From IMG/VR virus record IMGVR_UViG_3300025655_004325, positions 1 through 29,669 of that record: 29,669 nucleotides of DNA, one strand, 5' to 3'. This stretch comes from a virus. A model generated the notes under the pieces. It did not search any database. It was not told where the DNA came from and worked only from the letters and a program-made list of their open reading frames with translations. The position numbers and the translations under genes were made by a program. Position 1 is the stretch's first letter, and every line of letters begins with the position of its first letter. This document shows, piece after piece, positions 21,735 through 29,669 of the stretch.

Positions 21735-21775
21735 TGGTAAAATCATGATTGGTGTATTTATATATAAAACACCAA
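21719..21775 (+). promoter_or_regulatory. Competing inverted repeats around the tape measure promoter
   Basis: TTGGTGT (21749-21755) can pair with ACACCAA upstream (21720-21726) or with ACACCAA downstream (21769-21775), which ends one base before the ATG at 21777. The upstream loop holds a smaller hairpin, TGAT/ATCA. The two pairings exclude each other; the second would cover the ribosome entry site. Confidence 0.45.
21755..21769 (+). promoter_or_regulatory. Candidate late promoter of tape measure gene
   Basis: TATTTATATATAAAA, starting 22 nt before the ATG. It is identical to the 15-mer before the minus-strand gene at 10107 and is enclosed by the downstream inverted repeat described above. 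Confidence 0.5.
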
Positions 21776-21776
21776 T

Positions 21777-23699
21777 ATGCTTGAGGAAAATAATTCATCA
21801 TCGGAACCAGGGGCGGATTTTTTAAGTAAATTAAATGCTTCATTAAAGGACGGTTTAAGTAAAGTTACCGAAGCCGTTCAAATGAACTTTAGTGTTGACG
21901 CTATTTTAGGTGCAATTAAAGAAGTCGATGAGGCATCGTTAAATATTGTAAAATCTTTTGGACAGGCTAGAGAAAACATGGTTGTTATGAAACAATCGAT
22001 GACCGCAGCTGTTACTGATGTTACACTATTAGGTGGTGGATTTGAAGATATTGCAGAAATACAAAAAGATGTTGCGGAAAGTTTAGGTAGAAATTTAATA
22101 TTAGTAGAAAGTAGTTATAAAACTTTATACGCAGCGGCTGAAGTTACGGGTCAATCGGCTAAATTGATAGTTACTAATTTTAAAGACGCTGGTTATTCGG
22201 CGTATCAAGCCGCTGACGGAATGAAAGAAGTTGTTGATGTTGCTCGTTCTATGGGGGTTAACGCAAAGGCGGTTAGTGGTGAAGTCCTTGAAAATATGTC
22301 GGCTCTAAATAAGTTTAATTTTGAAGGTGGAGTTCAAGGGTTGGCTAAAATGGCATCTCAAGCTAGTTTATTGAGAATTGATATGAAAGAAACTCTTGAC
22401 TTGTCATTAGAGTTATTTAGTCCTGAAAAAGCGATTGATTTGGCGGCATCTATGCAAAGATTGGGTGTTGCTAATAGTGAGTTATTAGACCCATTACGAT
22501 TGATGGATATGGCTCAAAATGACCCTGCTGAATTACAAAATCAAATTAGTAAGATGACCGAACAATTTGTTCAAATGAATGAAAAAGGTCAGTTTGAAAT
22601 TATGCCTGGTGCGAGAAGACAATTGATGGAGATTTCCAAAGAATTAAATATACCATATGAGCAATTAACAAAGATGGGAATTGCTACAAAAGAATTAGAC
22701 CAAAAACTTAGTCAGATTAATTTCGCAGGATTCCAATTTAGCGAAGAACAAAAGAATTTAATTGCTAATATGTCTGAGATGGGTACCGATGGTAAGTTTA
22801 AAATTCAAGTTGAGGGTGAAGGTGAAATGGATTTAGAAAAGGCTATGGTTAAGTTTCAGGAAAATCCTAAACTTTTAGAAGCTTTAGAAAAGAGTGCTCA
22901 ACCAAAAACTATGGAAGATTTGGCCGCAGAACAACTTACCGTGTCAAAATCTATGGAGGCATCTTTAAAATCTTTAGTAAAAACACCTTATGCGATTGCA
23001 GGACAAAAAGTTGCTCAAGATGCATATACCGCTCCCGCATCTATTATGAGAGAGGGTGCTAATGTAATGAATGTTGAAGCTTTAAGTATAAAAAATATTG
23101 GTAAGGCGTTCCAAGGAGGTACTGAAGACGTATTAAAAAGTATTGATAGTATTATAAAGGGACAAGGTTCTATGTCAGAATTGGCTGATATTTTAACAAA
23201 ACAAGGGGAAAAATTAAAGTCTGCGGGTAGTGATGCTGGAACCCAAATAATTGAAAAATATGATGAATCCGTAAAAAGATTAAGTGAAAGTAATAATACA
23301 TTCATAGATATTATGATGGATGGTGCTAAAAAATTAAAGGAAGTATTTTTAAAAGTTGAAAATTTAGGTGGAAATCAAAAAAATACTGAGGTTAAAGTTG
23401 AAGATTTTGTTATTAAAACACTCCCACAAGATAAATTAGTTATGGCTGGTGGAACTAATTTAGGGGGTAATCAAGAAATGACATCAAATGAAACTAAAAG
23501 AATGGATGTTAACATGAACCTTAATATAACCGCACCACCAAATATTGATACTGCTCAATTAGTTTTAGCCCTTGAAAATACTAATGTTAAAGAAGCTATG
23601 GTTAAAGCCGTTAGTATGGGTAGGTATAATAACGGATTAACAGCACCTACTTCAAATAACGTAAAATTATTAGAAAGTATGGCTAATGGGGTTACATAA
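21777..23699 (+). CDS. Tail tape measure protein
   Basis: A 640-residue, mostly alpha-helical protein rich in Ala, Lys, Met and Glu, with heptad-like helices (SKLNASLKDGLSKVTEAV; QLMEISKELNIPYEQL) and no membrane-spanning anchor I can be sure of. Length and position (after tube and chaperone, before baseplate) match the T4 gp29 tape measure, 590 residues. At about 1.5 angstrom per residue it would set a tail near 95 nm, similar to T4. The C-terminal section (VEDFVIKTLPQDKLVMAGG) and a last helix would contact the baseplate hub. The frame starts at ATG 21777 directly after a possible regulatory hairpin. Confidence 0.8.
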   Translation: MLEENNSSSEPGADFLSKLNASLKDGLSKVTEAVQMNFSVDAILGAIKEVDEASLNIVKSFGQARENMVVMKQSMTAAVTDVTLLGGGFEDIAEIQKDVAESLGRNLILVESSYKTLYAAAEVTGQSAKLIVTNFKDAGYSAYQAADGMKEVVDVARSMGVNAKAVSGEVLENMSALNKFNFEGGVQGLAKMASQASLLRIDMKETLDLSLELFSPEKAIDLAASMQRLGVANSELLDPLRLMDMAQNDPAELQNQISKMTEQFVQMNEKGQFEIMPGARRQLMEISKELNIPYEQLTKMGIATKELDQKLSQINFAGFQFSEEQKNLIANMSEMGTDGKFKIQVEGEGEMDLEKAMVKFQENPKLLEALEKSAQPKTMEDLAAEQLTVSKSMEASLKSLVKTPYAIAGQKVAQDAYTAPASIMREGANVMNVEALSIKNIGKAFQGGTEDVLKSIDSIIKGQGSMSELADILTKQGEKLKSAGSDAGTQIIEKYDESVKRLSESNNTFIDIMMDGAKKLKEVFLKVENLGGNQKNTEVKVEDFVIKTLPQDKLVMAGGTNLGGNQEMTSNETKRMDVNMNLNITAPPNIDTAQLVLALENTNVKEAMVKAVSMGRYNNGLTAPTSNNVKLLESMANGVT

Positions 23700-23714
23700 A
23701 AATAATGAATACTC

Positions 23715-23722
23715 TATTTATT
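23715..23722 (+). promoter_or_regulatory. Candidate late promoter of giant baseplate gene
   Basis: TATTTATT followed by ATAAAATAAAAG, 13 nt before the ATG at 23736; one base differs from the TATTTATA consensus. Confidence 0.4.
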
Positions 23723-23735
23723 ATAAAATAAAAGT

Positions 23736-26700
23736 ATGCCAGAAAGTATATTATCGTTCGCAAATAGTTCTTCGTTTAGAAACTCTTTATTAGCCAAAAA
23801 TTTGGAACCGTATGATGTGCCTGGGGTATACACACCACCTTCAGGTCCAATTGCGTATGAAGTAGAACAAAGTTTCTCAAACGTTATAGACTCACCAGAT
23901 AATTTAATTACTGATGGTGTATTCTCAAATCAATTATACCCTTTAAACGAATATGGTCCTGATGGGGGTTATAATTTAAATATTACTTTTAATGGCCCCG
24001 CTTTACCTGTTGCATCTAACTCAGGTGAATACGACCCTACAGACACAGTATTAGATTTAGTTAATGAATTTTTTATTGATGCAGCATATATTGAAAATAT
24101 ATATGGACCTGATGGTGGTTTTAATGACATGGTCGTTATTACCGACATTCAAAATAACAATAAAATATATCAACCATATTGGGACCCCCCAACATTTGTT
24201 CCTTCGTCATATTCACCATATAGTATTTTAACATCTAATAATCCTGTTGGTGATAACGGATTATTATCTCAAGATTCTTATTTGGCTAAGTTTGGTGCCG
24301 AACAATTAAACTATGCTTTCCAAGAAAGAGTGGCTGCAGAAATATTCCAAAATACTGTTGGTGCGGTAAACTTAGAATCACTTTCAGACCCATTTGAAGC
24401 GAGTCTAATTGTTGCAGGTAGAGAACCATTAGTTTATCAAAACTGGCGAATAACCGTTGCTGAAAATCCAATAGTTGCCGCAGCAGACTTTTTAACAAGA
24501 CTAGGTGGTGCTTATTGGCCTGTATCACCAATTCCTGGTGATTATTTTAATGAAAATGTACCTAATGGTCAATCCCAACAAGTATCAAACGCACTTAACA
24601 TAGTTAATCAACTTACAGGTGGATTTTTAGGACCAATTCTTAACTTAAAAAGAAATCCTTCTGAAATATTTTTGGCTAATACAGGTAACGCTCAAAGGTC
24701 AGCGTTATTTAGAAATATTGATTATAACAGATACCAACCTGCGTATAACCAACAATATGGTGGTTTATTGGGTGTGGCTCAAGGTATTGTTAATGTGGTT
24801 ACTAGTTTAATAAACCCAAATGGTACTTTAGTTGGTGGTTATTATGTTGGTAGTAGAAATGCCGAACCATCAACTATAACATCACCACCAAACCAAGTAC
24901 CTGTTAACCCTTATGGACAACAAGTTGAGGCACCTGTTTACGGGCCATCAGAATTGGGTAAATTATATGAAGGTAATGAATCATCAATTAATTTTGGTTT
25001 AGCTGGTAAATCGTTATCTGATGGTGGTGGTGTTGACGGACAATTTGTTTGGACATCACCTAAATATAAAAATAATGCTGGATTTAAAGCAACTCCTGGT
25101 GGAGGAACGGGTAGTTTAGATGGGGAATTTAATCAAATCAGTAGTTACTATACTAGAGATGAATCGACAAATTTAGATTTTAAAGAAAATTCAATTTTAG
25201 ACCAAACACAAAGAATAATTGATTCTGCGGATAATGTTAGTGGAGGTGCTAGATTGAAACATGTTGGTAATGCTATGAACCAAGTATCTAAAGTGTTTAA
25301 TGACGGTTACAAAGAAATGACTAAAGGTTCTCAAGTTGTATCATACAAAGATTTTACAACAGGTTCTGAAGCGGGTATTGAATACTGCCGTGTATTTACT
25401 AAAGACACCCCATACTACACTTATGCCGATTTACAAAAAACTGACGGTATTACCAATTCAGGTAGAAGGTTTGCGTACTCAATATTTGACAACACTTATA
25501 ACTTAAACATTGCACCACTTAAAAATCCTGGCTCAACAAACATTATACCTAATAATGATTTAGGCTTAGGAGGATATGCTAAAAAGTATATGTTCTCAAT
25601 TGAAAACCTTGCTTGGAGAACATCAAGTAGACCTGGTTTCACTTATGATGAATTACCCGTTTGTGAAAAAGGTCCAAATGGTGGTAGAGTAATGTGGTTC
25701 CCACCATATGATTTAAAATTTAGCGATACTAGTTCGGCCAATTGGAACAAACAAACATTCTTAGGTCGTCCTGAACCAATCTATACTTATAAGGACACAA
25801 GTAGAACTGGTACTTTAAGTTGGAAAATTATTGTTGACCACCCATCAATTTTAAATGTTATTGTAAATAAACATCTTAAAACTAATAAAGAAAGAATGAA
25901 TTCTATCATAGATTCGTTCTTTGCTGGTTGTGTAAAATTTGACATATATCAATTAGCACTTAAGTATAATACAATACCAACTAAAGATTTATATACTTAC
26001 CAAGAAATATTATCCAACCCCCAACTAACTCCCGAGGAACTTAATGGGGTTTTAAAAGAAATACCGAGAGATAACCCTGCGGCGGGTAACACACAAGGTA
26101 ATGGAGGACCTGGACAGGATGGTACCCAAGTTAAACCTTCCGAGGACACTTCAGCCAAAGACTTTGAAAATAAATTTAATGATTTGGCATTCTATTTTCA
26201 TAACGACAGACCTGACCCGAATAGTAATTCGACAACTTCAAGTGTTGGATTTGGGGTTGCTTTTAAGGCTTATCAAGATGACTTCTTACCTAAATATCAA
26301 CCAACGGCAGACTCAATGTATACATCAACAAATCCTTGGTGTCAAAAACAAGGTACTGTTGGTTCTACAAGTAGTGATGATAATATTAGTGGTAGTGATA
26401 ATAGAACCTATTCTGAATACTGTAATAATAATAAAGAAGTTTCTCAATTTTGGAGTAATGTTATTTTAGATAATTTTAATGCAATTGATAACCCTAATGA
26501 TGGTTTTATTAAAAAGGCGTTTGATTTATTAAAAGAAAAAAACGCAACAATTAATTTAACATTAATTGGTTCCGCTTCCGCACCCGCATCCAAATCATAC
26601 AATGTAAATCTTTCTAAACGAAGAAATGATTCTGTTATGAAATACTTCAAAGCGAGAGGTAAAGAAATTGGTTGTGATTTAGAACCTTATATTAACGATA

Positions 26701-28940
26701 AGAAATTTATTTTAAGTGACACTGGATATGGTGAGGAAATTACTGTAACTCCTAAATCAGTTAGTGGTGGTGGCGGTAATGCGGTAAATTGTACTAACAA
26801 TATATTTGATGGGTCAACAAACCCGACAGGTGTCATTAAGACCGTTGGGTCTAATAAAGTGACTAGGAATTCACAAGTTTATTCTGTTGACGCAATGGCG
26901 TGTCGACGTGTTAAAATCCAAACTACAGTCACAATACCGCCTGGTAGTAATAGTACTGATACCAACACTACACCAACAATTACTGAAACACCAAAAACTA
27001 TTGAATTTGAAAGAATACAACCTAAAAAACCACAACCAACAACAAGAATAGAAAAGAAATTAAAAGAAGGTATTGGTAAAAAGATTTTAAGACAACTTTT
27101 ATCTGAATGTGACTATTTTGAGGTTATTAAAGAGGAAGTACCTATGTTGTACGATTCAATAAAAGAAAAGATTAAATATTTTAATCCTGCCTTCCACTCT
27201 ATGACACCTGAGGGTTTAAATGCTCGTTTAAATTTCTTAAACCAATGTGTTAGACCTGGTGAAACAATTCCAATTATTGGTCCTGATGGTAAACCAAAAT
27301 ATAATGACGCGGTAAACACATCATTTGGGGCACCACCAATATTGGTATTAAGAATTGGTGATTTTTATCACACAAAAATAGTACCTAATAGTGTTTCATT
27401 CACTTATGAACCTTTGATTTTTGACATGAACCCTGAAGGTATTGGTGTCCAACCAATGATTGCTAACGTTACAATGAACTTTGATTTTATTGGTGGTCAT
27501 GGTTTGGCAAAACCTGTTGAGCAATTACAAAACGCATTATCATTTAATTATTATGCCAATACTGAAATATATGATGAAAGAGCGGTTTGGACTGACGACT
27601 CATTCAAAAAAATTGATGAAGGGTTAATTAAAGAAATTTTGGAAACATCACCATTAGATGATGGGGCTAATGCTGTTGATAATGTACCCGAGAATGCTTT
27701 TGGAGATACAATTGGTACCATCGTAAATACTAATAGAGTTACTGGTGGTGAAACAGGTGAAATTCATTATCAAAATATTATGGATAGAATGTTAAAACAA
27801 GCACCTGATTATTTAACAACAATTACAAACCAAACTGAAAGTGTTGTGTTAAAATACAACTATGGTATTTTACAATTATTAAATCAAAAAAGACTATACA
27901 TTAGTGGTAATACACATACTGTTGGTAATAACTACCAAGTAGGTATATATGGTAAACCATTAATTGAGACTACTGAAGGAGGGGTTAAAAAGAACCAATT
28001 CACTTTATTGTTTGACCAAGCAAAAAGTAATATTAATGATAATACAAATCCTGTAATTTCTAAATTATTAAAAATATACACACCATCCGACAATGAATTA
28101 ACCAACATCCAAAAAAATATGGTTAACTATCTAAATCAGTTAAATAACACCTTCTCAAATAATGTACAAACAATAATATCTGAATTATCAACTTACCAAC
28201 AGAAATTGGTTTTGGATTTTATCAAACTTGAAATTATTAATGGGGGAACATCAACCACTGAAGGGTTGGATGGTAAAAAGACTGAAAAAGGAACACCGTT
28301 ACCGTACAAAATAAGTGGTACTAGTAAAGTTAGTCAATCATCACCAACAAATATTGGTATTGGTAATACATTTGATGAATTACAAATTGATATCGAAACT
28401 CTATATGGGTATTTTGTTGATGTTGGTAAAAAACTTATTGATGAAAAAATAATTACCGAAAGTTATAAAGAAGTCGGTGATTTTGCTCCAATACCTAATG
28501 GAGGGTTAGAAGATAACCCTGAAAATAAAACTTTCTACATGATTGTTGCAAGAGAATTTAGTGATAAAAATAAGTTAACAACATTTATTAATTATGTTTT
28601 AACCACTAATTTTACAGCTTCAAACAAGTTAAGAAATAAATTTGAAAAGGTTGTTGATGACGTTGCTAAAGAATATAGTAAAGAACTTGAAAAAGAAGAA
28701 AAATTATTTACTGATTTTAGAAAAACTAAATGGTTTAAAGATTATACTGACGGTTACGAGGAAAAATTATATCCTGCAGGCAAAAGTAGAATTTTAGACT
28801 ATACAACTATATTAACCGACACTGAAAAAACTGATGCTAACACAATATTAAATGGGTTATTTAATGAAAATAACACAGCAATTGATACTTGTTATATAGA
28901 AGATAGAGATGCTGGTAAATTTAACAAAAAATTTAATTAA
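23736..28940 (+). CDS. Giant baseplate protein with tube-like domains and OmpA-like insertion
   Basis: A 1734-residue protein, far larger than any single T4 baseplate tube protein. Residues about 625-720 (TYDELPVCEKGPNGGRVMWF; GRPEPIYTYKDTSRTGTLSW; IIVDHPSILNVI) and 1195-1275 (PPILVLRIGDFYHTKIVPNS; FDMNPEGIGVQPMIANVTMN; LQNALSFNYYANTEIYD) resemble the tail-tube-fold domains of gp48/gp54-type baseplate caps. Between them, at about 905-1010, lies an OmpA C-terminal-like domain (LTLIGSASAPASKSYNVNLS then KRRNDSVMKYFKARG), usually a peptidoglycan binder; the usual TD of the motif is replaced. LKEG and LLSE sequences occur near residue 1105. The N-terminal 600 residues are Asn/Gly/Pro-rich and unassigned. 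It is followed after 2 nt by the gp53-like gene. Confidence 0.75.
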   Translation: MPESILSFANSSSFRNSLLAKNLEPYDVPGVYTPPSGPIAYEVEQSFSNVIDSPDNLITDGVFSNQLYPLNEYGPDGGYNLNITFNGPALPVASNSGEYDPTDTVLDLVNEFFIDAAYIENIYGPDGGFNDMVVITDIQNNNKIYQPYWDPPTFVPSSYSPYSILTSNNPVGDNGLLSQDSYLAKFGAEQLNYAFQERVAAEIFQNTVGAVNLESLSDPFEASLIVAGREPLVYQNWRITVAENPIVAAADFLTRLGGAYWPVSPIPGDYFNENVPNGQSQQVSNALNIVNQLTGGFLGPILNLKRNPSEIFLANTGNAQRSALFRNIDYNRYQPAYNQQYGGLLGVAQGIVNVVTSLINPNGTLVGGYYVGSRNAEPSTITSPPNQVPVNPYGQQVEAPVYGPSELGKLYEGNESSINFGLAGKSLSDGGGVDGQFVWTSPKYKNNAGFKATPGGGTGSLDGEFNQISSYYTRDESTNLDFKENSILDQTQRIIDSADNVSGGARLKHVGNAMNQVSKVFNDGYKEMTKGSQVVSYKDFTTGSEAGIEYCRVFTKDTPYYTYADLQKTDGITNSGRRFAYSIFDNTYNLNIAPLKNPGSTNIIPNNDLGLGGYAKKYMFSIENLAWRTSSRPGFTYDELPVCEKGPNGGRVMWFPPYDLKFSDTSSANWNKQTFLGRPEPIYTYKDTSRTGTLSWKIIVDHPSILNVIVNKHLKTNKERMNSIIDSFFAGCVKFDIYQLALKYNTIPTKDLYTYQEILSNPQLTPEELNGVLKEIPRDNPAAGNTQGNGGPGQDGTQVKPSEDTSAKDFENKFNDLAFYFHNDRPDPNSNSTTSSVGFGVAFKAYQDDFLPKYQPTADSMYTSTNPWCQKQGTVGSTSSDDNISGSDNRTYSEYCNNNKEVSQFWSNVILDNFNAIDNPNDGFIKKAFDLLKEKNATINLTLIGSASAPASKSYNVNLSKRRNDSVMKYFKARGKEIGCDLEPYINDKKFILSDTGYGEEITVTPKSVSGGGGNAVNCTNNIFDGSTNPTGVIKTVGSNKVTRNSQVYSVDAMACRRVKIQTTVTIPPGSNSTDTNTTPTITETPKTIEFERIQPKKPQPTTRIEKKLKEGIGKKILRQLLSECDYFEVIKEEVPMLYDSIKEKIKYFNPAFHSMTPEGLNARLNFLNQCVRPGETIPIIGPDGKPKYNDAVNTSFGAPPILVLRIGDFYHTKIVPNSVSFTYEPLIFDMNPEGIGVQPMIANVTMNFDFIGGHGLAKPVEQLQNALSFNYYANTEIYDERAVWTDDSFKKIDEGLIKEILETSPLDDGANAVDNVPENAFGDTIGTIVNTNRVTGGETGEIHYQNIMDRMLKQAPDYLTTITNQTESVVLKYNYGILQLLNQKRLYISGNTHTVGNNYQVGIYGKPLIETTEGGVKKNQFTLLFDQAKSNINDNTNPVISKLLKIYTPSDNELTNIQKNMVNYLNQLNNTFSNNVQTIISELSTYQQKLVLDFIKLEIINGGTSTTEGLDGKKTEKGTPLPYKISGTSKVSQSSPTNIGIGNTFDELQIDIETLYGYFVDVGKKLIDEKIITESYKEVGDFAPIPNGGLEDNPENKTFYMIVAREFSDKNKLTTFINYVLTTNFTASNKLRNKFEKVVDDVAKEYSKELEKEEKLFTDFRKTKWFKDYTDGYEEKLYPAGKSRILDYTTILTDTEKTDANTILNGLFNENNTAIDTCYIEDRDAGKFNKKFN

Positions 28941-28942
28941 TT

Positions 28943-29269
28943 ATGCCTAGAAAAGATTATTATAACAGATATGTCGATTTTATTTTAAATGGAAAACAAA
29001 CGGTTGTCCCATATTTAATATTACCCGCAAAAGCGACAGACAAACGGTATATTTACAAAGCAGGACAATCTAGGTTAGATAAGATATCCCAACAATATTA
29101 TGGTACACCATACTTTGGATGGTTGATTTTACAAGCTAACCCTATATTTGGTGGGCAAGAATGGAATATTAGTGACGGTTCTATATTGACAATTCCATTT
29201 CCTTTAGTAGCTTCATTACAGGATTATAAAAACACATTAGATAATCACATATTCTATTATGGTAGGTAA
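28943..29269 (+). CDS. Baseplate wedge protein with LysM domain (gp53-like)
   Basis: A 108-residue protein whose centre is a LysM fold: RYIYKAGQSRLDKISQQYYG, then TPYFGWLILQANPIFG and SDGSILTIPFP. The same arrangement is found in T4 gp53 (196 residues), a baseplate wedge subunit, where the LysM-like part is structural. The N-terminus (DYYNRYVDFILNGKQTVVPY) fits this family too. It is about half the length of gp53, so it keeps mainly the core. It begins 2 nt after the giant baseplate gene and its end overlaps the next start by 11 nt, so the genes are coupled. Confidence 0.75.
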   Translation: MPRKDYYNRYVDFILNGKQTVVPYLILPAKATDKRYIYKAGQSRLDKISQQYYGTPYFGWLILQANPIFGGQEWNISDGSILTIPFPLVASLQDYKNTLDNHIFYYGR

Positions 29270-29669
29270 TAATGAAAACATACTTGTTGAATTTGACTAT
29301 AACAACATCACAGTAGTAGACCCAAACAAGGTAATTGATGACCAGGGTAGGGCTAAAGAACGCAATATAAAACAAGAAAATTTAGTATTTTACGCCAATT
29401 TAGAATGTAAAGTTTTACCTAGAACTAAATTAGCTGTTGGTGTTGCTAGTAATGATGCGATACAAACTGTGTCTATTGCGACAATTAATTTTTTAAAACA
29501 AGGTGATAAGGAATTTTTAGATAATAGTTATACCGATGAAATTACGGGTAAAGATACTATTTCAGGAAAAGGTGTAAATCAGATTAAACAAACAGAAGTT
29601 ACAAACCCACAAAATAACGCCGATAAGTTTATTAGACAAACATTAAATACTGGTGGTAAACCTGGCGCT
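29259..29669 (+). CDS. Start of a further baseplate-type structural protein (3' end outside window)
   Basis: An open frame from ATG 29259 runs off the right edge, giving 137 residues so far. It starts MVGNNENILVEFDYNNITVV and continues with QENLVFYANLECKVLPRTKL, then VSIATINFLKQGDKEFLDNS. The ATG lies inside the end of the gp53-like gene (overlap 11 nt). The other nearby ATG, at 29272, is in a frame that stops after 14 codons. The composition is that of a soluble structural protein, and the position after gp53 suggests a baseplate wedge component. No family can be fixed from the fragment. Confidence 0.7.
   Translation, partial: MVGNNENILVEFDYNNITVVDPNKVIDDQGRAKERNIKQENLVFYANLECKVLPRTKLAVGVASNDAIQTVSIATINFLKQGDKEFLDNSYTDEITGKDTISGKGVNQIKQTEVTNPQNNADKFIRQTLNTGGKPGA

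Noticed and set aside
26101-26469. Alternative-frame 122-codon ORF in the giant baseplate gene
   Set aside because: An overlapping-frame shadow rich in Leu/Ile with no start signal; the main frame is convincing.

Overview
This window reads as about 30 kb of a T4-like, contractile-tailed bacteriophage (myovirus) genome. It is AT-rich, densely packed on both strands, and carries no rRNA, tRNA, CRISPR or transposase that I can see. The phage assignment rests on a family B DNA polymerase, a gp18-like tail sheath, a gp19-like tail tube, a gp26/gp51-like baseplate assembly protein, a tape measure, a very large baseplate protein and a gp53-like LysM wedge protein. Almost no start codon has a Shine-Dalgarno sequence; leaders are A-rich instead. 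That is typical of genes expressed in Bacteroidota, so a Bacteroidota (for example flavobacterial) host is a reasonable inference, but not proven.

Layout. 1-5569 is an accessory block for surface sugars: a partial gene of unknown function, two glycosyltransferase genes (one with two domains), a Thr-tailed virion-like protein, a sugar-isomerase-type cupin, an antisense SET-domain protein, and a split heptose nucleotidyltransferase/kinase pair resembling the two halves of HldE. 5677-8607 is the DNA polymerase. 8604-13526 is a minus-strand block: a small beta-rich protein, a probable neck/structural protein, a remarkable superoxide dismutase fused to a PD-(D/E)XK nuclease-like domain, and a SNF2-type helicase. 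13528-15629 returns to the plus strand with a structural protein, a zinc-ribbon protein and a probable tail terminator. 15626-15790 is a previously uncalled 54-residue ribbon-helix-helix-like protein on the minus strand, facing away from the sheath gene across a region with two inverted repeats. 15915-29669 is the tail module: sheath, HAD-like phosphatase, tube, baseplate chaperone with a probable +1 frameshift extension, tape measure, giant baseplate protein with an OmpA-like insertion, gp53-like protein, and the start of another baseplate gene that runs off the window.

How it works together. The tail genes follow assembly logic (terminator, sheath, tube, chaperone, tape measure, baseplate). 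A TATTTATA motif, always in the orientation of the gene, lies 10-40 nt before most operon-leading starts and is a candidate late promoter. Strong hairpin terminators follow sheath and tube, the two most abundant tail proteins. The sugar block could supply and attach sugars to the Thr-rich tracts seen in the sheath and in the 2912 protein, or remodel host envelope glycans. Several proteins carry LxE|G sequences like T4 prohead protease sites, so some enzymes (SOD-nuclease, HAD) may be packaged in the virion.

The items I find most novel are the SOD-nuclease fusion, the UUU_CGG frameshift in the tail chaperone gene, the small ribbon-helix-helix gene beside the sheath promoter, and three convergent gene pairs that each share one TTAA as both stop codons.
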